Of a DNA stretch of 13,801 bases, positions 5,963 through 13,748 are shown in pieces (position 1 is the stretch's first letter; each line of letters opens with the position of its first letter). The stretch is from the NCBI GenBank assembly GCA_023429265.1, contig JAEYVS010000053.1, positions 1 to 13,801 of the forward strand, read 5' to 3'. A program made the translations under genes and the position numbers. Below the pieces are notes generated by a model. It ran no database searches. It worked only from the letters and a program-made list of their open reading frames with translations, and had not been told where the DNA came from. The DNA comes from Bacteroidota bacterium. Its GTDB lineage: Bacteria; Bacteroidota; Ignavibacteria; Tepidaquicellales; Tepidaquicellaceae.

Positions 5963-6821
5963 AAGAATAAAAACCTCTTTTAGTCTTTCTACCCAGTAGA
6001 TTCGCGTCCACCATCTTTCTCTGGATGTAGCTCGGTCTATACCTGGGGTCATTAAAGTAAGCCTCATACACAGACTTCGTCACTGAGAAATTCACATCAA
6101 TGCCTATCAGGTCCATTAACTGGAATGGTCCCATCGCGAAACCGCCGCAGGTTTTCATCAATTTATCTATCGTCTCAAAGCTTGCCGTTCCCTCCGCCAG
6201 CATCTTCAGGGACTCCCCGTAAAACGGCCTGGCGATTCTGTTCACAATAAACGCCGGGGTATCTTTTGCAAGTACCGGCACTTTACCGATCTTCTTCGAG
6301 AGTTGATATGTGATGTCCACGGCTTCATCTGAAGTAAAATCACCCCTTATCACCTCCACAAGTTTCATTATGTTAGCAGGATTAAAAAAATGCATACCGA
6401 CTACTCTGTCCCTGTTATTTTCCACTGCTGTAGATATCGTTGTCACTGAAAGCGATGAGGTATTTGACGCAAGTATTATATTTGGATTACAGGTTCCATC
6501 CAGCTTCTTAAACAGATCTTTTTTCAATTCCATTTTCTCGGGCACTGCCTCTATCACAAAATCAGATTTTGCCAGGTCAGCAAAGTCTTTAGTAAAATCC
6601 ATCCTGTCGAGCGTAGCATTCTTTTCCTCAGGGTCTAATTTACCTTTCTCAATAGCCTTATTGATATTTTTTATTACCGATTCACCGGCTTTTCCGAGTA
6701 CTTCATCTGAAATATCGAATAAAATCACCTTGTATCCTGCCATTATACAGGATATCCCGATGCCCGCTCCCATAGTGCCTGCGCCGAGTATACCAATTGT
6801 TTTTATGTCATTTAGGTTCAT
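5952..6821 (-). CDS. hbd: 3-hydroxyacyl-CoA (3-hydroxybutyryl-CoA) dehydrogenase
   Basis: 289 residues, the usual length of single-function bacterial enzymes. It interconverts (S)-3-hydroxyacyl-CoA and 3-oxoacyl-CoA with NAD(P), in beta-oxidation, butyrate or aromatic-acid metabolism. Visible: the Rossmann loop GAGTMG (13-18), SNTSSLS (119-125), GMHFFNP (142-148) with catalytic His144, KLVEVIRG with Glu156, and FIVNRI with Asn194. By alignment to clostridial HBD, the Ser/His/Glu/Asn set (Ser123, His144, Glu156, Asn194) is complete. I chose the ATG at 6821; a TTG two codons upstream is possible. It follows folC by 16 bases. No thiolase or crotonase gene lies nearby, so the pathway is open. It overlaps the Fur-family gene by 11 bases. 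Confidence 0.93.
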   Translation of the reverse strand: MNLNDIKTIGILGAGTMGAGIGISCIMAGYKVILFDISDEVLGKAGESVIKNINKAIEKGKLDPEEKNATLDRMDFTKDFADLAKSDFVIEAVPEKMELKKDLFKKLDGTCNPNIILASNTSSLSVTTISTAVENNRDRVVGMHFFNPANIMKLVEVIRGDFTSDEAVDITYQLSKKIGKVPVLAKDTPAFIVNRIARPFYGESLKMLAEGTASFETIDKLMKTCGGFAMGPFQLMDLIGIDVNFSVTKSVYEAYFNDPRYRPSYIQRKMVDANLLGRKTKRGFYSYEQ

Positions 6822-6837
6822 TTGCAAATATAAGTTT

Positions 6838-8148
6838 TTAATCCCACTTATAATATTTATTTACCAGTCTCATAAAGTCACTAACCATAAAAAACGACCC
6901 CGTTACAAGAAGAAGGTCATCTTTGTTCAGCTTTTCCTTAATGTAATCCACAGCCTCTGTAAAATCCCGCTTTAGTGTGAACTTATCTTTACTTCCTGCC
7001 AGCTCATACAACATCTCCGGCTCTGCCGCCCTTTTATAATCAGGCTTCGTAAGAATGATCTCCGCATCGAGCTTCTCCATTATCTCAATACAGGCTTTAT
7101 GGTCCTTATCCTTCAGCAGCCCGAATAAAATATATAACTTCGATCTCTCTACATTCTTCAGACTCTCTTTCAGGTTCGATAATGCTTGGGGATTATGAGA
7201 CACATCAAGGATTATCTTTGGTTTTTGCCTGATTAGCTGAAACCGTCCGTGAAAAAGAGAATTCGCTATGAGATTTATAAAACCTTTCTTTACAATTTTA
7301 TCGGAAAGCTCAAACTCTTCGTTCTTAGAGATAATATCCATCGCTGCATAAGCCGTTGCAATATTCATCCTCTGATAATCGCCCTGCACCGGGAATTTCA
7401 GGTTTTCTATGACCCTATCATCAGTCTTTATGTTAAAATAAAAGCAGTTGTCCCCATATTCATCGATAGTAACTTCAGTCTTATCTTTTGCAATTGTCAA
7501 TGGCGCATTTAATTCATTAGCTCTCTCTTTAATCACCTTTAACGCTTCGGCTTTAAGTTTCCCGACTACCACCGGCACATTTTTTTTAATGATCCCGGCT
7601 TTTTCAAAAGCTATCTGCTCAATCGTATCACCAAGGTACTCAGTGTGCTCTATCGCGATGGAAGTTATTATTGAAACGATAGGTGTTATTACATTCGTGG
7701 AATCCAATCGCCCCCCAAGTCCCGTCTCTACCACAGCGTACTCTACTTTTTTCTGCCTAAAGTACTCGAACGCCATTGCAGTATTCACCTCGTAAAAGCT
7801 CGGCTTGATTTTTTCGATGAGCGGCACAAGCTTGTTTGTAAAGTCCACCACAAACTTCTTCGATATCATTCTGCCGTTCACCACCACTCTTTCTCGAAAA
7901 TCCATTATGTGAGGCGAAGTATATAATCCGCTTTTCTTACCTGCCTCCATCAGCATCGAATTTATTATTGAGACTACCGTCCCCTTTCCATTAGTACCGG
8001 CAACGTGAATGGATTTAAAGCTTTCCTGAGGATTACCAAGGAAATCCAGCATTGCTGTGATATTGTTCAGGTCGTACTTCACCCCTGCTCTTTCGAGATC
8101 AAAAAGCCACTTCAGGCAGGTATTATAATTGGAGAATTGCAAAGGCAT
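6838..8148 (-). CDS. folC: Bifunctional folylpolyglutamate synthase/dihydrofolate synthase
   Basis: 436 residues, a normal FolC length. The Mur-ligase-type enzyme joins L-glutamate to dihydropteroate and then extends the glutamate tail of folates, using ATP. The P-loop AGTNGKGT is at 50-57, followed by GLYTSPHIMDFRERV (omega-loop region), VVETGLGGRLDSTNV in the ATPase domain, and DVSHNPQAL in the C-terminal domain, all conserved in FolC/MurC-F ligases. It is the first gene of the minus-strand run; the 124-bp AT-rich gap at 8149-8272 before the divergent wecB must hold its promoter. Dihydrofolate synthase activity is assumed from the family; sequence alone cannot exclude a folylpolyglutamate-only enzyme. 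Confidence 0.95.
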   Translation of the reverse strand: MPLQFSNYNTCLKWLFDLERAGVKYDLNNITAMLDFLGNPQESFKSIHVAGTNGKGTVVSIINSMLMEAGKKSGLYTSPHIMDFRERVVVNGRMISKKFVVDFTNKLVPLIEKIKPSFYEVNTAMAFEYFRQKKVEYAVVETGLGGRLDSTNVITPIVSIITSIAIEHTEYLGDTIEQIAFEKAGIIKKNVPVVVGKLKAEALKVIKERANELNAPLTIAKDKTEVTIDEYGDNCFYFNIKTDDRVIENLKFPVQGDYQRMNIATAYAAMDIISKNEEFELSDKIVKKGFINLIANSLFHGRFQLIRQKPKIILDVSHNPQALSNLKESLKNVERSKLYILFGLLKDKDHKACIEIMEKLDAEIILTKPDYKRAAEPEMLYELAGSKDKFTLKRDFTEAVDYIKEKLNKDDLLLVTGSFFMVSDFMRLVNKYYKWD

Positions 8149-8272
8149 ACGTATTTGCTTCCAAAATATCCATTTATCAGACCATATTCAGTGTATTTAT
8201 ATGTTAACTAACGCATATTTTTTATATTTTGATTATTATTGCCGGTTTTTACCAATAAATCCTTAATTAATA

Positions 8273-9400
8273 GTGAAAAAGATCCTTTCCGTTGTCGGTG
8301 CCAGACCAAACTTTATGAAGATGGCGCCCATACATAAGCAATTCCTGAGGTATAAATTAAGCATAAATCACAGGATAGTTCACACCGGACAGCATTATGA
8401 CCACGCAATGTCGGAGGTCTTTTTCAAAGAGCTGCAGCTCCCAAAACCGCATATTTACCTTGGAGTTGGTTCATTACCGCACACAGAACAGGTTGCTAAA
8501 ATAATGACCGAATTTGAAAAAATTCTTGCAAAAGAAAAACCCAACCTCGTGCTGGTTTATGGAGACGTTAATTCCACAATGGCGGCTGCAATTGTCTGCT
8601 CAAAGTTCCTCCTGAATAATAAACCAATCCCTATTGCCCACATTGAATCCGGATTAAGGAGCTTTGACAAATCCATGCCCGAAGAGGTAAACAGGATTGT
8701 CACCGATTCGATATCAGATTATCTTTTCACGACAGAAAAAAGCGGGACAGACAATCTTTTCGAGGAAGGAAAGAAACGGAGCAGGGTATTCTTTACCGGA
8801 AATACAATGATAGATTCTCTTAAATTTTACACTGAGAGAGCGGAGAAATCCAAGATATTGGACGAACTCGCAATTTCACCGGGGAATTTCGCCCTGGTTA
8901 CACTTCACCGTCCCTCAAATGTTGATACCCGGGAAGGTTTATCAAAAATTATAGACATCTTTTCAGGTATTTCTAATGGGAAAAATGACACTGAGATTGT
9001 ATTCCCCATACATCCGCGCACCAGAAAAATGATCGATAAGTTTGGTTTGAATAAAAAATTTAACACGATAAAAGACCTGATTATTACCGAGCCACTCGGC
9101 TACCTGGACTTCCTGAAACTGATGAGCAGCGCAAAATACGTTCTCACTGACTCCGGCGGGATACAGGAAGAAACAACTTCCCTCAAGATCCCCTGTATTA
9201 CTTTGAGAGAAAACACAGAACGCCCCATAACAATCGATGAAGGAACAAACACTCTCACGGGGCTGAGTATGGATTTGATACTTAAAACGATCAAAAGCAT
9301 AGAATCCGGAAAATACAAGCAGAGTAAAACCCCTAAATACTGGGATGGTAAAGCCGCCGAAAGAATCGTAAAGATCATACGTGAACTATTAAAGAAGTAA
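8273..9400 (+). CDS. wecB: UDP-N-acetylglucosamine 2-epimerase (non-hydrolysing)
   Basis: 375 residues starting at GTG. Interconverts UDP-GlcNAc and UDP-ManNAc in the cytoplasm, supplying N-acetylmannosamine-type sugars for surface polysaccharides. Matches along its length: SVVGARPNFMKMAPI at the start (UDP-GlcNAc-binding Rossmann fold), GDVNST with Asp98, HIESGLRS with Glu125, MPEEVNR (137-138 Glu pair), TLHRPSNVD with His212, and TDSGGIQEE in the C-terminal sugar-nucleotide-binding half. The Asp/Glu/Glu/His catalytic set of the E. coli enzyme is present. No Shine-Dalgarno sequence is evident. Its TAA overlaps the ATG of the endonuclease gene (TAATG), so the two are coupled. No wecC-like dehydrogenase is in the window. 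Confidence 0.95.
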   Translation: MKKILSVVGARPNFMKMAPIHKQFLRYKLSINHRIVHTGQHYDHAMSEVFFKELQLPKPHIYLGVGSLPHTEQVAKIMTEFEKILAKEKPNLVLVYGDVNSTMAAAIVCSKFLLNNKPIPIAHIESGLRSFDKSMPEEVNRIVTDSISDYLFTTEKSGTDNLFEEGKKRSRVFFTGNTMIDSLKFYTERAEKSKILDELAISPGNFALVTLHRPSNVDTREGLSKIIDIFSGISNGKNDTEIVFPIHPRTRKMIDKFGLNKKFNTIKDLIITEPLGYLDFLKLMSSAKYVLTDSGGIQEETTSLKIPCITLRENTERPITIDEGTNTLTGLSMDLILKTIKSIESGKYKQSKTPKYWDGKAAERIVKIIRELLKK

Positions 9401-10128
9401 TGAATAAAAAAAAATTAGAAAAAGTAATTGCCAAGCTTGAAGTATACTTTAACGAAAAGCGTGATGTAAAGAAAACTTCAAAACCTTCCATACTTGACCT
9501 GCTAATCGCGACAAAACTTTCCCAGAATACAACTGATAAGACCTCATACAGAGCCTTCACAAATCTCAAAAATTCATTCTCATCCTGGGATGACGTCGCT
9601 GCCGCTCCGCTAAATCAAATTAAAGATTCCATCAAAGTCTGCGGGCTCGCCAATACAAAGGCTACCCAGATAAAAAAGATGCTCAATGAGATGAAGGAAA
9701 ATTACGGTTCGCTTGACCTTGCTTTTCTAAAAAAAATGAAGGACGAAGAAGTTTACGATGAGCTCCTGCAGTATGACGGCCTCGGTGTAAAAACCATATC
9801 CTGTGTCCTGGCGTTTTCACTCGGGAGAGATGTATTTCCCGTCGATACTCACGTTCACAGAGTCCTTAACCGGCTGGGACTAGTTACAACTAATACCGCT
9901 GAAAAGACCTTTGAAGCTATCAAAAATGAAATCCCGGCAGGCAAGAAGCCTTCCTTCCATACTAACCTGATAAAATTCGGCAGGAATATCTGCAGGGCGA
10001 CTACTCCTCTATGCAGCGTATGTTTTCTTTATTCTGACTGCGAATTCCCCGAAAAGGAGCTTTTCAGGGATAAGGAAATTCCATTAAATCTCACGGAAAA
10101 TAACTTTATTATACTTGAAAACATTTAA
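9400..10128 (+). CDS. nth: Endonuclease III-like base-excision DNA glycosylase (HhH-GPD, [4Fe-4S])
   Basis: 242 residues. Removes damaged (typically oxidised pyrimidine) bases and nicks the abasic site. Helix-hairpin-helix motif around 125-137 (GLGVKT) with the Schiff-base Lys131; catalytic Asp149 in PVDTHVHRV; and a complete cluster motif C198-x6-C205-x2-C208-x5-C214. The LSQNTTDKT segment (40-48) replaces the LSAQATD-type sequence of E. coli Nth and recalls archaeal-style members, so damage specificity may differ. The ~28 residues after the last cysteine are an extra tail of no known role. Joined to wecB by a one-base stop/start overlap, which is an unusual partner for a repair gene. The next gene begins nine bases downstream. 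Confidence 0.9.
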   Translation: MNKKKLEKVIAKLEVYFNEKRDVKKTSKPSILDLLIATKLSQNTTDKTSYRAFTNLKNSFSSWDDVAAAPLNQIKDSIKVCGLANTKATQIKKMLNEMKENYGSLDLAFLKKMKDEEVYDELLQYDGLGVKTISCVLAFSLGRDVFPVDTHVHRVLNRLGLVTTNTAEKTFEAIKNEIPAGKKPSFHTNLIKFGRNICRATTPLCSVCFLYSDCEFPEKELFRDKEIPLNLTENNFIILENI

Positions 10129-10137
10129 GCCATACTA

Positions 10138-11169
10138 TTGGTAATAGATAAGTCAAAAGTTAAAAAGATACTGGTAATTAAATTCGGAGGCATTGGCGAC
10201 CTATTGCTTACTACGCCTGTTTTCCCAAATTTAAGGGAACAGTTTCCTGACGCTAAGATCTATATCCTTACGCTTAGAAAAGCCCGTGATATTCTGATCG
10301 ATAATCCATACCTGGAAAGGGTTTTCACCTACGACCCTCAGGAAGACAAATCCTGGTGCCTTATAAAAAACATACATAATCAATCCTACGACCTCGTGAT
10401 CGATTTGTTTTGCAATCCAAGGACAGCGCTTATCACTTTTCTGAGCAGAGCAAAATACAGGTTTGGGTTTGATTTCAGGGGAAGAAGCTATGCATATAAT
10501 ATTAAAATGAAGGGGCGCGGTGGAGAAGTTCATAACATCGATTTTAATCTCGATGCCCTCCGCAAAATGGAGATTCCCATTCACAGCAAGCAAATGCTCC
10601 TGCCCCTGAATGTCGTGCACAGGGAGTTTGCAGATGATTTCATACGAAGTAAAAATATTAACTCAAAATCGGTCATCGGAATATCTCTTACCGGGGGATG
10701 GGAAGCAAAACGGTACAAAAAAAATGATTACATAGAGCTCATCCGGATGATCCTTCAGGTTCACGATGCAAATATAGTACTACTCTGGGGGACAGACGAT
10801 GAAAAAAAAGAAGCCCATGAAATTCATTCAGCCTTTATGGAAAATACATTCATAATCCCCTCCAGCCCTCTAAAATATCTTGGGGCAATCATAGAAAGAT
10901 GTGACATTATCATAGGAAATGATTCCGGTCCATTGCATATGGCAGTTGCAACAGGTGTCCCTACACTCGGAATATTCGGTCCCACAAACCCTATGCTGCA
11001 GGGACCATACGGAGAAAAAAACCTGTCGATTGTAAAAGAAGATCTCGAATGCCTGTACTGCAATCTCCTTGAATGCCCCATTGGAAATATATGCATGACA
11101 CAGCTGTCAAAGCAGGCAATCATCGACAAACTAAATCAATTGATTACTATTAATAATACAAAAAATTAA
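10138..11169 (+). CDS. GT9-family glycosyltransferase, heptosyltransferase-like
   Basis: 343 residues from a TTG nine bases after the upstream stop; no ATG or GTG candidate fits the N-terminus. GT9 enzymes such as WaaC/WaaF move heptose from an ADP-sugar to the LPS core on the inner face of the cytoplasmic membrane. Evidence: ILVIKFGGIGDLLLTTP (11-27) with Asp21 at the WaaC catalytic-base position; the C-terminal ADP-sugar site GNDSGPLHMAVATGVPTLG (260-278) followed by IFGPTNP and GPYG; and a Cys-rich segment (Cys305, 308, 313, 319) as seen in many WaaF-like proteins. Acceptor and sugar are unknown. It belongs to the wecB run and is paralogous to the GT9 gene at 12612. Confidence 0.9.
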   Translation: MVIDKSKVKKILVIKFGGIGDLLLTTPVFPNLREQFPDAKIYILTLRKARDILIDNPYLERVFTYDPQEDKSWCLIKNIHNQSYDLVIDLFCNPRTALITFLSRAKYRFGFDFRGRSYAYNIKMKGRGGEVHNIDFNLDALRKMEIPIHSKQMLLPLNVVHREFADDFIRSKNINSKSVIGISLTGGWEAKRYKKNDYIELIRMILQVHDANIVLLWGTDDEKKEAHEIHSAFMENTFIIPSSPLKYLGAIIERCDIIIGNDSGPLHMAVATGVPTLGIFGPTNPMLQGPYGEKNLSIVKEDLECLYCNLLECPIGNICMTQLSKQAIIDKLNQLITINNTKN

Positions 11170-11179
11170 TTATTTTCAC

Positions 11180-11203
11180 TTTTAAGGTTAATTAACCATA
11201 AAA
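11180..11203. promoter_or_regulatory. 24-bp near-perfect inverted repeat before the POT transporter
   Basis: The core GGTTAATTAACC (11186-11197) is a perfect 12-bp palindrome. Beyond one mismatched pair (11185/11198), the arms continue as TTTTA (11180-11184) and TAAAA (11199-11203). It fills most of the 44-base gap and ends directly against the ribosome binding site AAGGA (11204-11208). It suits a dimeric repressor operator, or a weak RNA hairpin near the start. No regulator can be named. Confidence 0.45.
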
Positions 11204-11213
11204 AAGGATTTCA

Positions 11214-12608
11214 GTGGACGAAAAAAACAAGACTTCAGGCGGAACCACGGTGGAAAAGTCGAATAAGTTTCCCAAAGGAATTCCTTATATCATAGGGAAT
11301 GAGCTTGCCGAAAGGTTCAGCTACTACGGAATGCGAGCCATACTGGTGGTCTTTATGACACAGTATATAATGAATCACGATGGGGAGCTCGCATTGATGA
11401 GCGACAATGAAGCTACTGCGTGGTATCATTATTTCTCGATGGCAAACTATTTCTTCCCCATAATTGGTGCAATAATAGCAGATGTATTCTGGGGGAAATA
11501 TAAAACGATCATTATACTGTCGGTAGTATATGTATTGGGACACGTAGCGCTGGCACTGGATGATACACGATTAGGCTTATCGATTGGTCTGACTTTGATA
11601 GCTATGGGTTCCGGTGGAATTAAGCCTTGTGTATCCGCTCACGTTGGCGACCAGTTCGAACATAAGAATAAACATCTTCTTGAAAAAATATTTGGATATT
11701 TTTACTTCTCAATAAATCTTGGTGCGGCGGTATCTACTCTTCTTACACCGGTACTGCTTGACCAGTACGGTCCGCACGTAGCTTTCGGTGTTCCCGGGTT
11801 ATTGATGCTCATAGCAACCATCGTTTTCTGGATGGGGCGTAAAGTCTTTGTTGCGGTTCCACCTGTAGGCTGGAAACAGTATAAGTCTGATGTTTTCAGT
11901 CCCAAAGGAAGAAAGGCTATACTCAATCTCAGCATTATGTATGTGTTCATAGCCGTCTTCTGGGCTTTATTCGACCAGACAGGTTCATCCTGGGTTCTGC
12001 AGGCTGAGAATATGGATAAAAATGTTAACTTAGGATTTATTCAATTCGAACTCTTAGCCTCACAGATACAGGCTATAAACCCGCTCCTAATAATGATATT
12101 CATACCCCTATTCTCGTATGTTTTCTATCCTTTCGCGAATAAATTCTTTGACCTTACACCTATCAGAAAGATAATGATAGGTCTCTTCATTACAGCTTTT
12201 TCATTTGCCATTATCGCGATTGCGCAGATGCAGATAGATTCAGGAGCAACTCCCAGTATCTTATGGCAGTTCGTTGCTTACATCATTCTCACAGGTGCGG
12301 AGGTAATGGTTTCCATTACAGGACTGGAATTCTCTTATACCCAGGCTCCAAACAGCATGAAATCTTTCATAATGGGTCTCTGGCTGCTTTCCGTATCGCT
12401 TGGAAATCTCATAGCAGGACTTGTTAATTCATTCATTGTCAGAGCGGATGGGTCATTTATTCTTGAGGGATCTGAATATTTCTGGTTCTTTACAGGGCTT
12501 ATGCTGGTCGCAGCAATTGCTTTTATGTTTATAGCTTCACGTTACAAAACAGAAAATTACATTCAGTCGAGGGATTCTTTACCATCGCCTCTGCTGACGG
12601 AAAATTAA
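11214..12608 (+). CDS. POT/PTR-family proton-coupled oligopeptide transporter
   Basis: 464 residues, typical of bacterial POT proteins, with a dozen or more hydrophobic segments. Imports di-/tripeptides with protons across the inner membrane. Seen in order: the proton-coupling motif E30-LA-E33-R34 in NELAERFSYYGMRA; MFS motif A-like DVFWGKYKTI (90-99); the PTR2 signature GSGGIKPCVSAHVGDQF (132-148, with His143 where Phe is more usual); FYFSINLGA (163-171); FWALFDQTGSSW (249-260); and TGAEVMVSITGLEF (360-373) followed by SYTQAP. Start is GTG with a good AAGGA site five bases upstream. It is preceded by a 24-bp inverted repeat and lies between two GT9 genes, three bases from the second. The N-terminal ~20 residues are hydrophilic and cytoplasmic. 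Confidence 0.95.
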   Translation: MDEKNKTSGGTTVEKSNKFPKGIPYIIGNELAERFSYYGMRAILVVFMTQYIMNHDGELALMSDNEATAWYHYFSMANYFFPIIGAIIADVFWGKYKTIIILSVVYVLGHVALALDDTRLGLSIGLTLIAMGSGGIKPCVSAHVGDQFEHKNKHLLEKIFGYFYFSINLGAAVSTLLTPVLLDQYGPHVAFGVPGLLMLIATIVFWMGRKVFVAVPPVGWKQYKSDVFSPKGRKAILNLSIMYVFIAVFWALFDQTGSSWVLQAENMDKNVNLGFIQFELLASQIQAINPLLIMIFIPLFSYVFYPFANKFFDLTPIRKIMIGLFITAFSFAIIAIAQMQIDSGATPSILWQFVAYIILTGAEVMVSITGLEFSYTQAPNSMKSFIMGLWLLSVSLGNLIAGLVNSFIVRADGSFILEGSEYFWFFTGLMLVAAIAFMFIASRYKTENYIQSRDSLPSPLLTEN

Positions 12609-12611
12609 TTT

Positions 12612-13628
12612 GTGAAAAAAATACTCATAGTCAGAACCGACAGGATCGGGGATGTGGTAATGATAACCCCTGTGATCAGGGAGCTTAGAAAGACCTATCC
12701 CGGATCCTTTATCGGTGCGCTTGTCACTTCCTATACATCCGACATCCTTTCAAATAATCCTCATCTCGATACTATCATTATCGATGACCTTTCCGAAGGT
12801 TCATTTAATAAAGTTGTGCGGGAAATCAGGACACACAAATTCACGGATGGACTTCTTACCTGGCCAATAAAAAGAGCTGCGTACCAGATGTTCCTCGCGG
12901 GCGTAAAAAACCGCATCGGCGTCGGCAGAAAGCTGTATGAAGTGATCACATTTATGAAAAGTGTCTCACGCAATGACTATATCCCTCTCAGACACGAAGC
13001 CGACTACTGTATGGACCTGGCTCGCGCAATAGGCGTGGAAACAAATAACCTTACACCCGAAATTTTTCTTACAGAAGATGAAAAAGCTGATGGAGAAAAT
13101 TTTCTTTTATCAAAAGGTATCCCCAATAATGGAAAGCGTATAATAGTGCATACAGGATATGGTCATTCTTCACCAAACTGGTCAGAAGAAAAATATCTCG
13201 GATTGATTACAAAAATTCTCTCCTTTGATGAAAATGCAAACATCATCCTTACCGCTCCGGAAATGTCAGCTGATTTTCTTACCAACGTAAATTCACTCAA
13301 ATCAAATAACATATTCAATGTCTCAAAAGATTTTCCACGTTTAAGGGATCTCATCAAAACCATCTCAGCCTGTAATGTCCTCGTTTCATCCTCCACCGGA
13401 CCAATGCATCTCGCTTCTGCTCTCGGAATTCCCACCGTGAGCATTTTCTGCCATAATGCAATGTGCCGGATAGATCGCTGGGGAGCGCTGGGAGAAAAGG
13501 CTCATAATATTGAGGTAAATGCCGCATTTTGTGAATCTCATTGCAAACAGGACGTAAGCAAATGTGAGATCGATCAGGCTATAAGCACTTCTCAGGTTTT
13601 GGACAAAATACTCAAAATCATAAATTAA
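12612..13628 (+). CDS. GT9-family glycosyltransferase, heptosyltransferase-like (second copy)
   Basis: 338 residues from a GTG three bases after the POT stop, so probably co-translated. ILIVRTDRIGDVVMITP (4-20) carries the likely catalytic-base Asp14, and the ADP-sugar site is SSSTGPMHLASALGIPTVS (259-277). The aromatic/Gly-rich GPT.P..GPYG stretch of the first copy is replaced by CHNAMCRIDRWGALG, and the terminal cysteines are differently spaced (Cys307, 311, 318). It is therefore a clearly diverged paralogue, probably acting on another acceptor or sugar. Likely role: stepwise assembly of LPS core or another surface glycan, inner face of the cytoplasmic membrane. Substrate not determinable from sequence. 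Confidence 0.9.
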   Translation: MKKILIVRTDRIGDVVMITPVIRELRKTYPGSFIGALVTSYTSDILSNNPHLDTIIIDDLSEGSFNKVVREIRTHKFTDGLLTWPIKRAAYQMFLAGVKNRIGVGRKLYEVITFMKSVSRNDYIPLRHEADYCMDLARAIGVETNNLTPEIFLTEDEKADGENFLLSKGIPNNGKRIIVHTGYGHSSPNWSEEKYLGLITKILSFDENANIILTAPEMSADFLTNVNSLKSNNIFNVSKDFPRLRDLIKTISACNVLVSSSTGPMHLASALGIPTVSIFCHNAMCRIDRWGALGEKAHNIEVNAAFCESHCKQDVSKCEIDQAISTSQVLDKILKIIN

Positions 13629-13640
13629 GCCAAATTAAGC
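13622..13640 (+). repeat. Tandem 9-bp direct repeat at the end of the second GT9 gene
   Basis: AAATTAAGC occurs at 13622-13630 and again at 13632-13640, one base apart. The first copy contains the GT9 stop codon. It may be a small duplication or a binding site; the AT-rich setting makes chance possible. Confidence 0.3.
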
Positions 13641-13654
13641 TTTTAATACAAAAT

Positions 13655-13695
13655 TGACCTGAAACTAATTTATAAGTAAATTGAAATTGAGGTCA
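13655..13695 (+). other. Two-part inverted repeat between GT9 and prs (possible weak terminator or leader structure)
   Basis: TGACCT (13655-13660) pairs with AGGTCA (13690-13695); inside it, AATTTA (13667-13672) pairs with TAAATT (13677-13682) around a TAAG loop. The two stems are separated by an internal loop of 6 and 7 bases. TATTTTAAT follows, an interrupted T tract. It may end the glycosyltransferase transcript weakly or shape the prs leader. The stem is AT-rich, so support is modest. Confidence 0.3.
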
Positions 13696-13748
13696 TATTT
13701 TAATAATTTACAAAACCTATACAAAGGAAACCTTCTCAAAAACAATTA

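Noticed and set aside
5963..6067. N-terminal extension of the Fur-family protein
   Set aside because: These bases encode the conserved C-terminus of the dehydrogenase in another frame, and the extension does not resemble Fur; the ATG at 5962 fits the family.
6310..6975. 221-codon plus-strand open frame
   Set aside because: Runs opposite the dehydrogenase and the end of folC; the Ser/Ile/Phe-rich product is the typical shadow of a real gene.
8149..8272. Promoters in the divergent folC/wecB gap
   Set aside because: The 124-bp gap is very AT-rich and must contain promoters, but no TTTG-N20-TAnnTTTG match stands out on either strand. A short ATATG/CATAT inverted repeat (8199-8218) is too weak to call.
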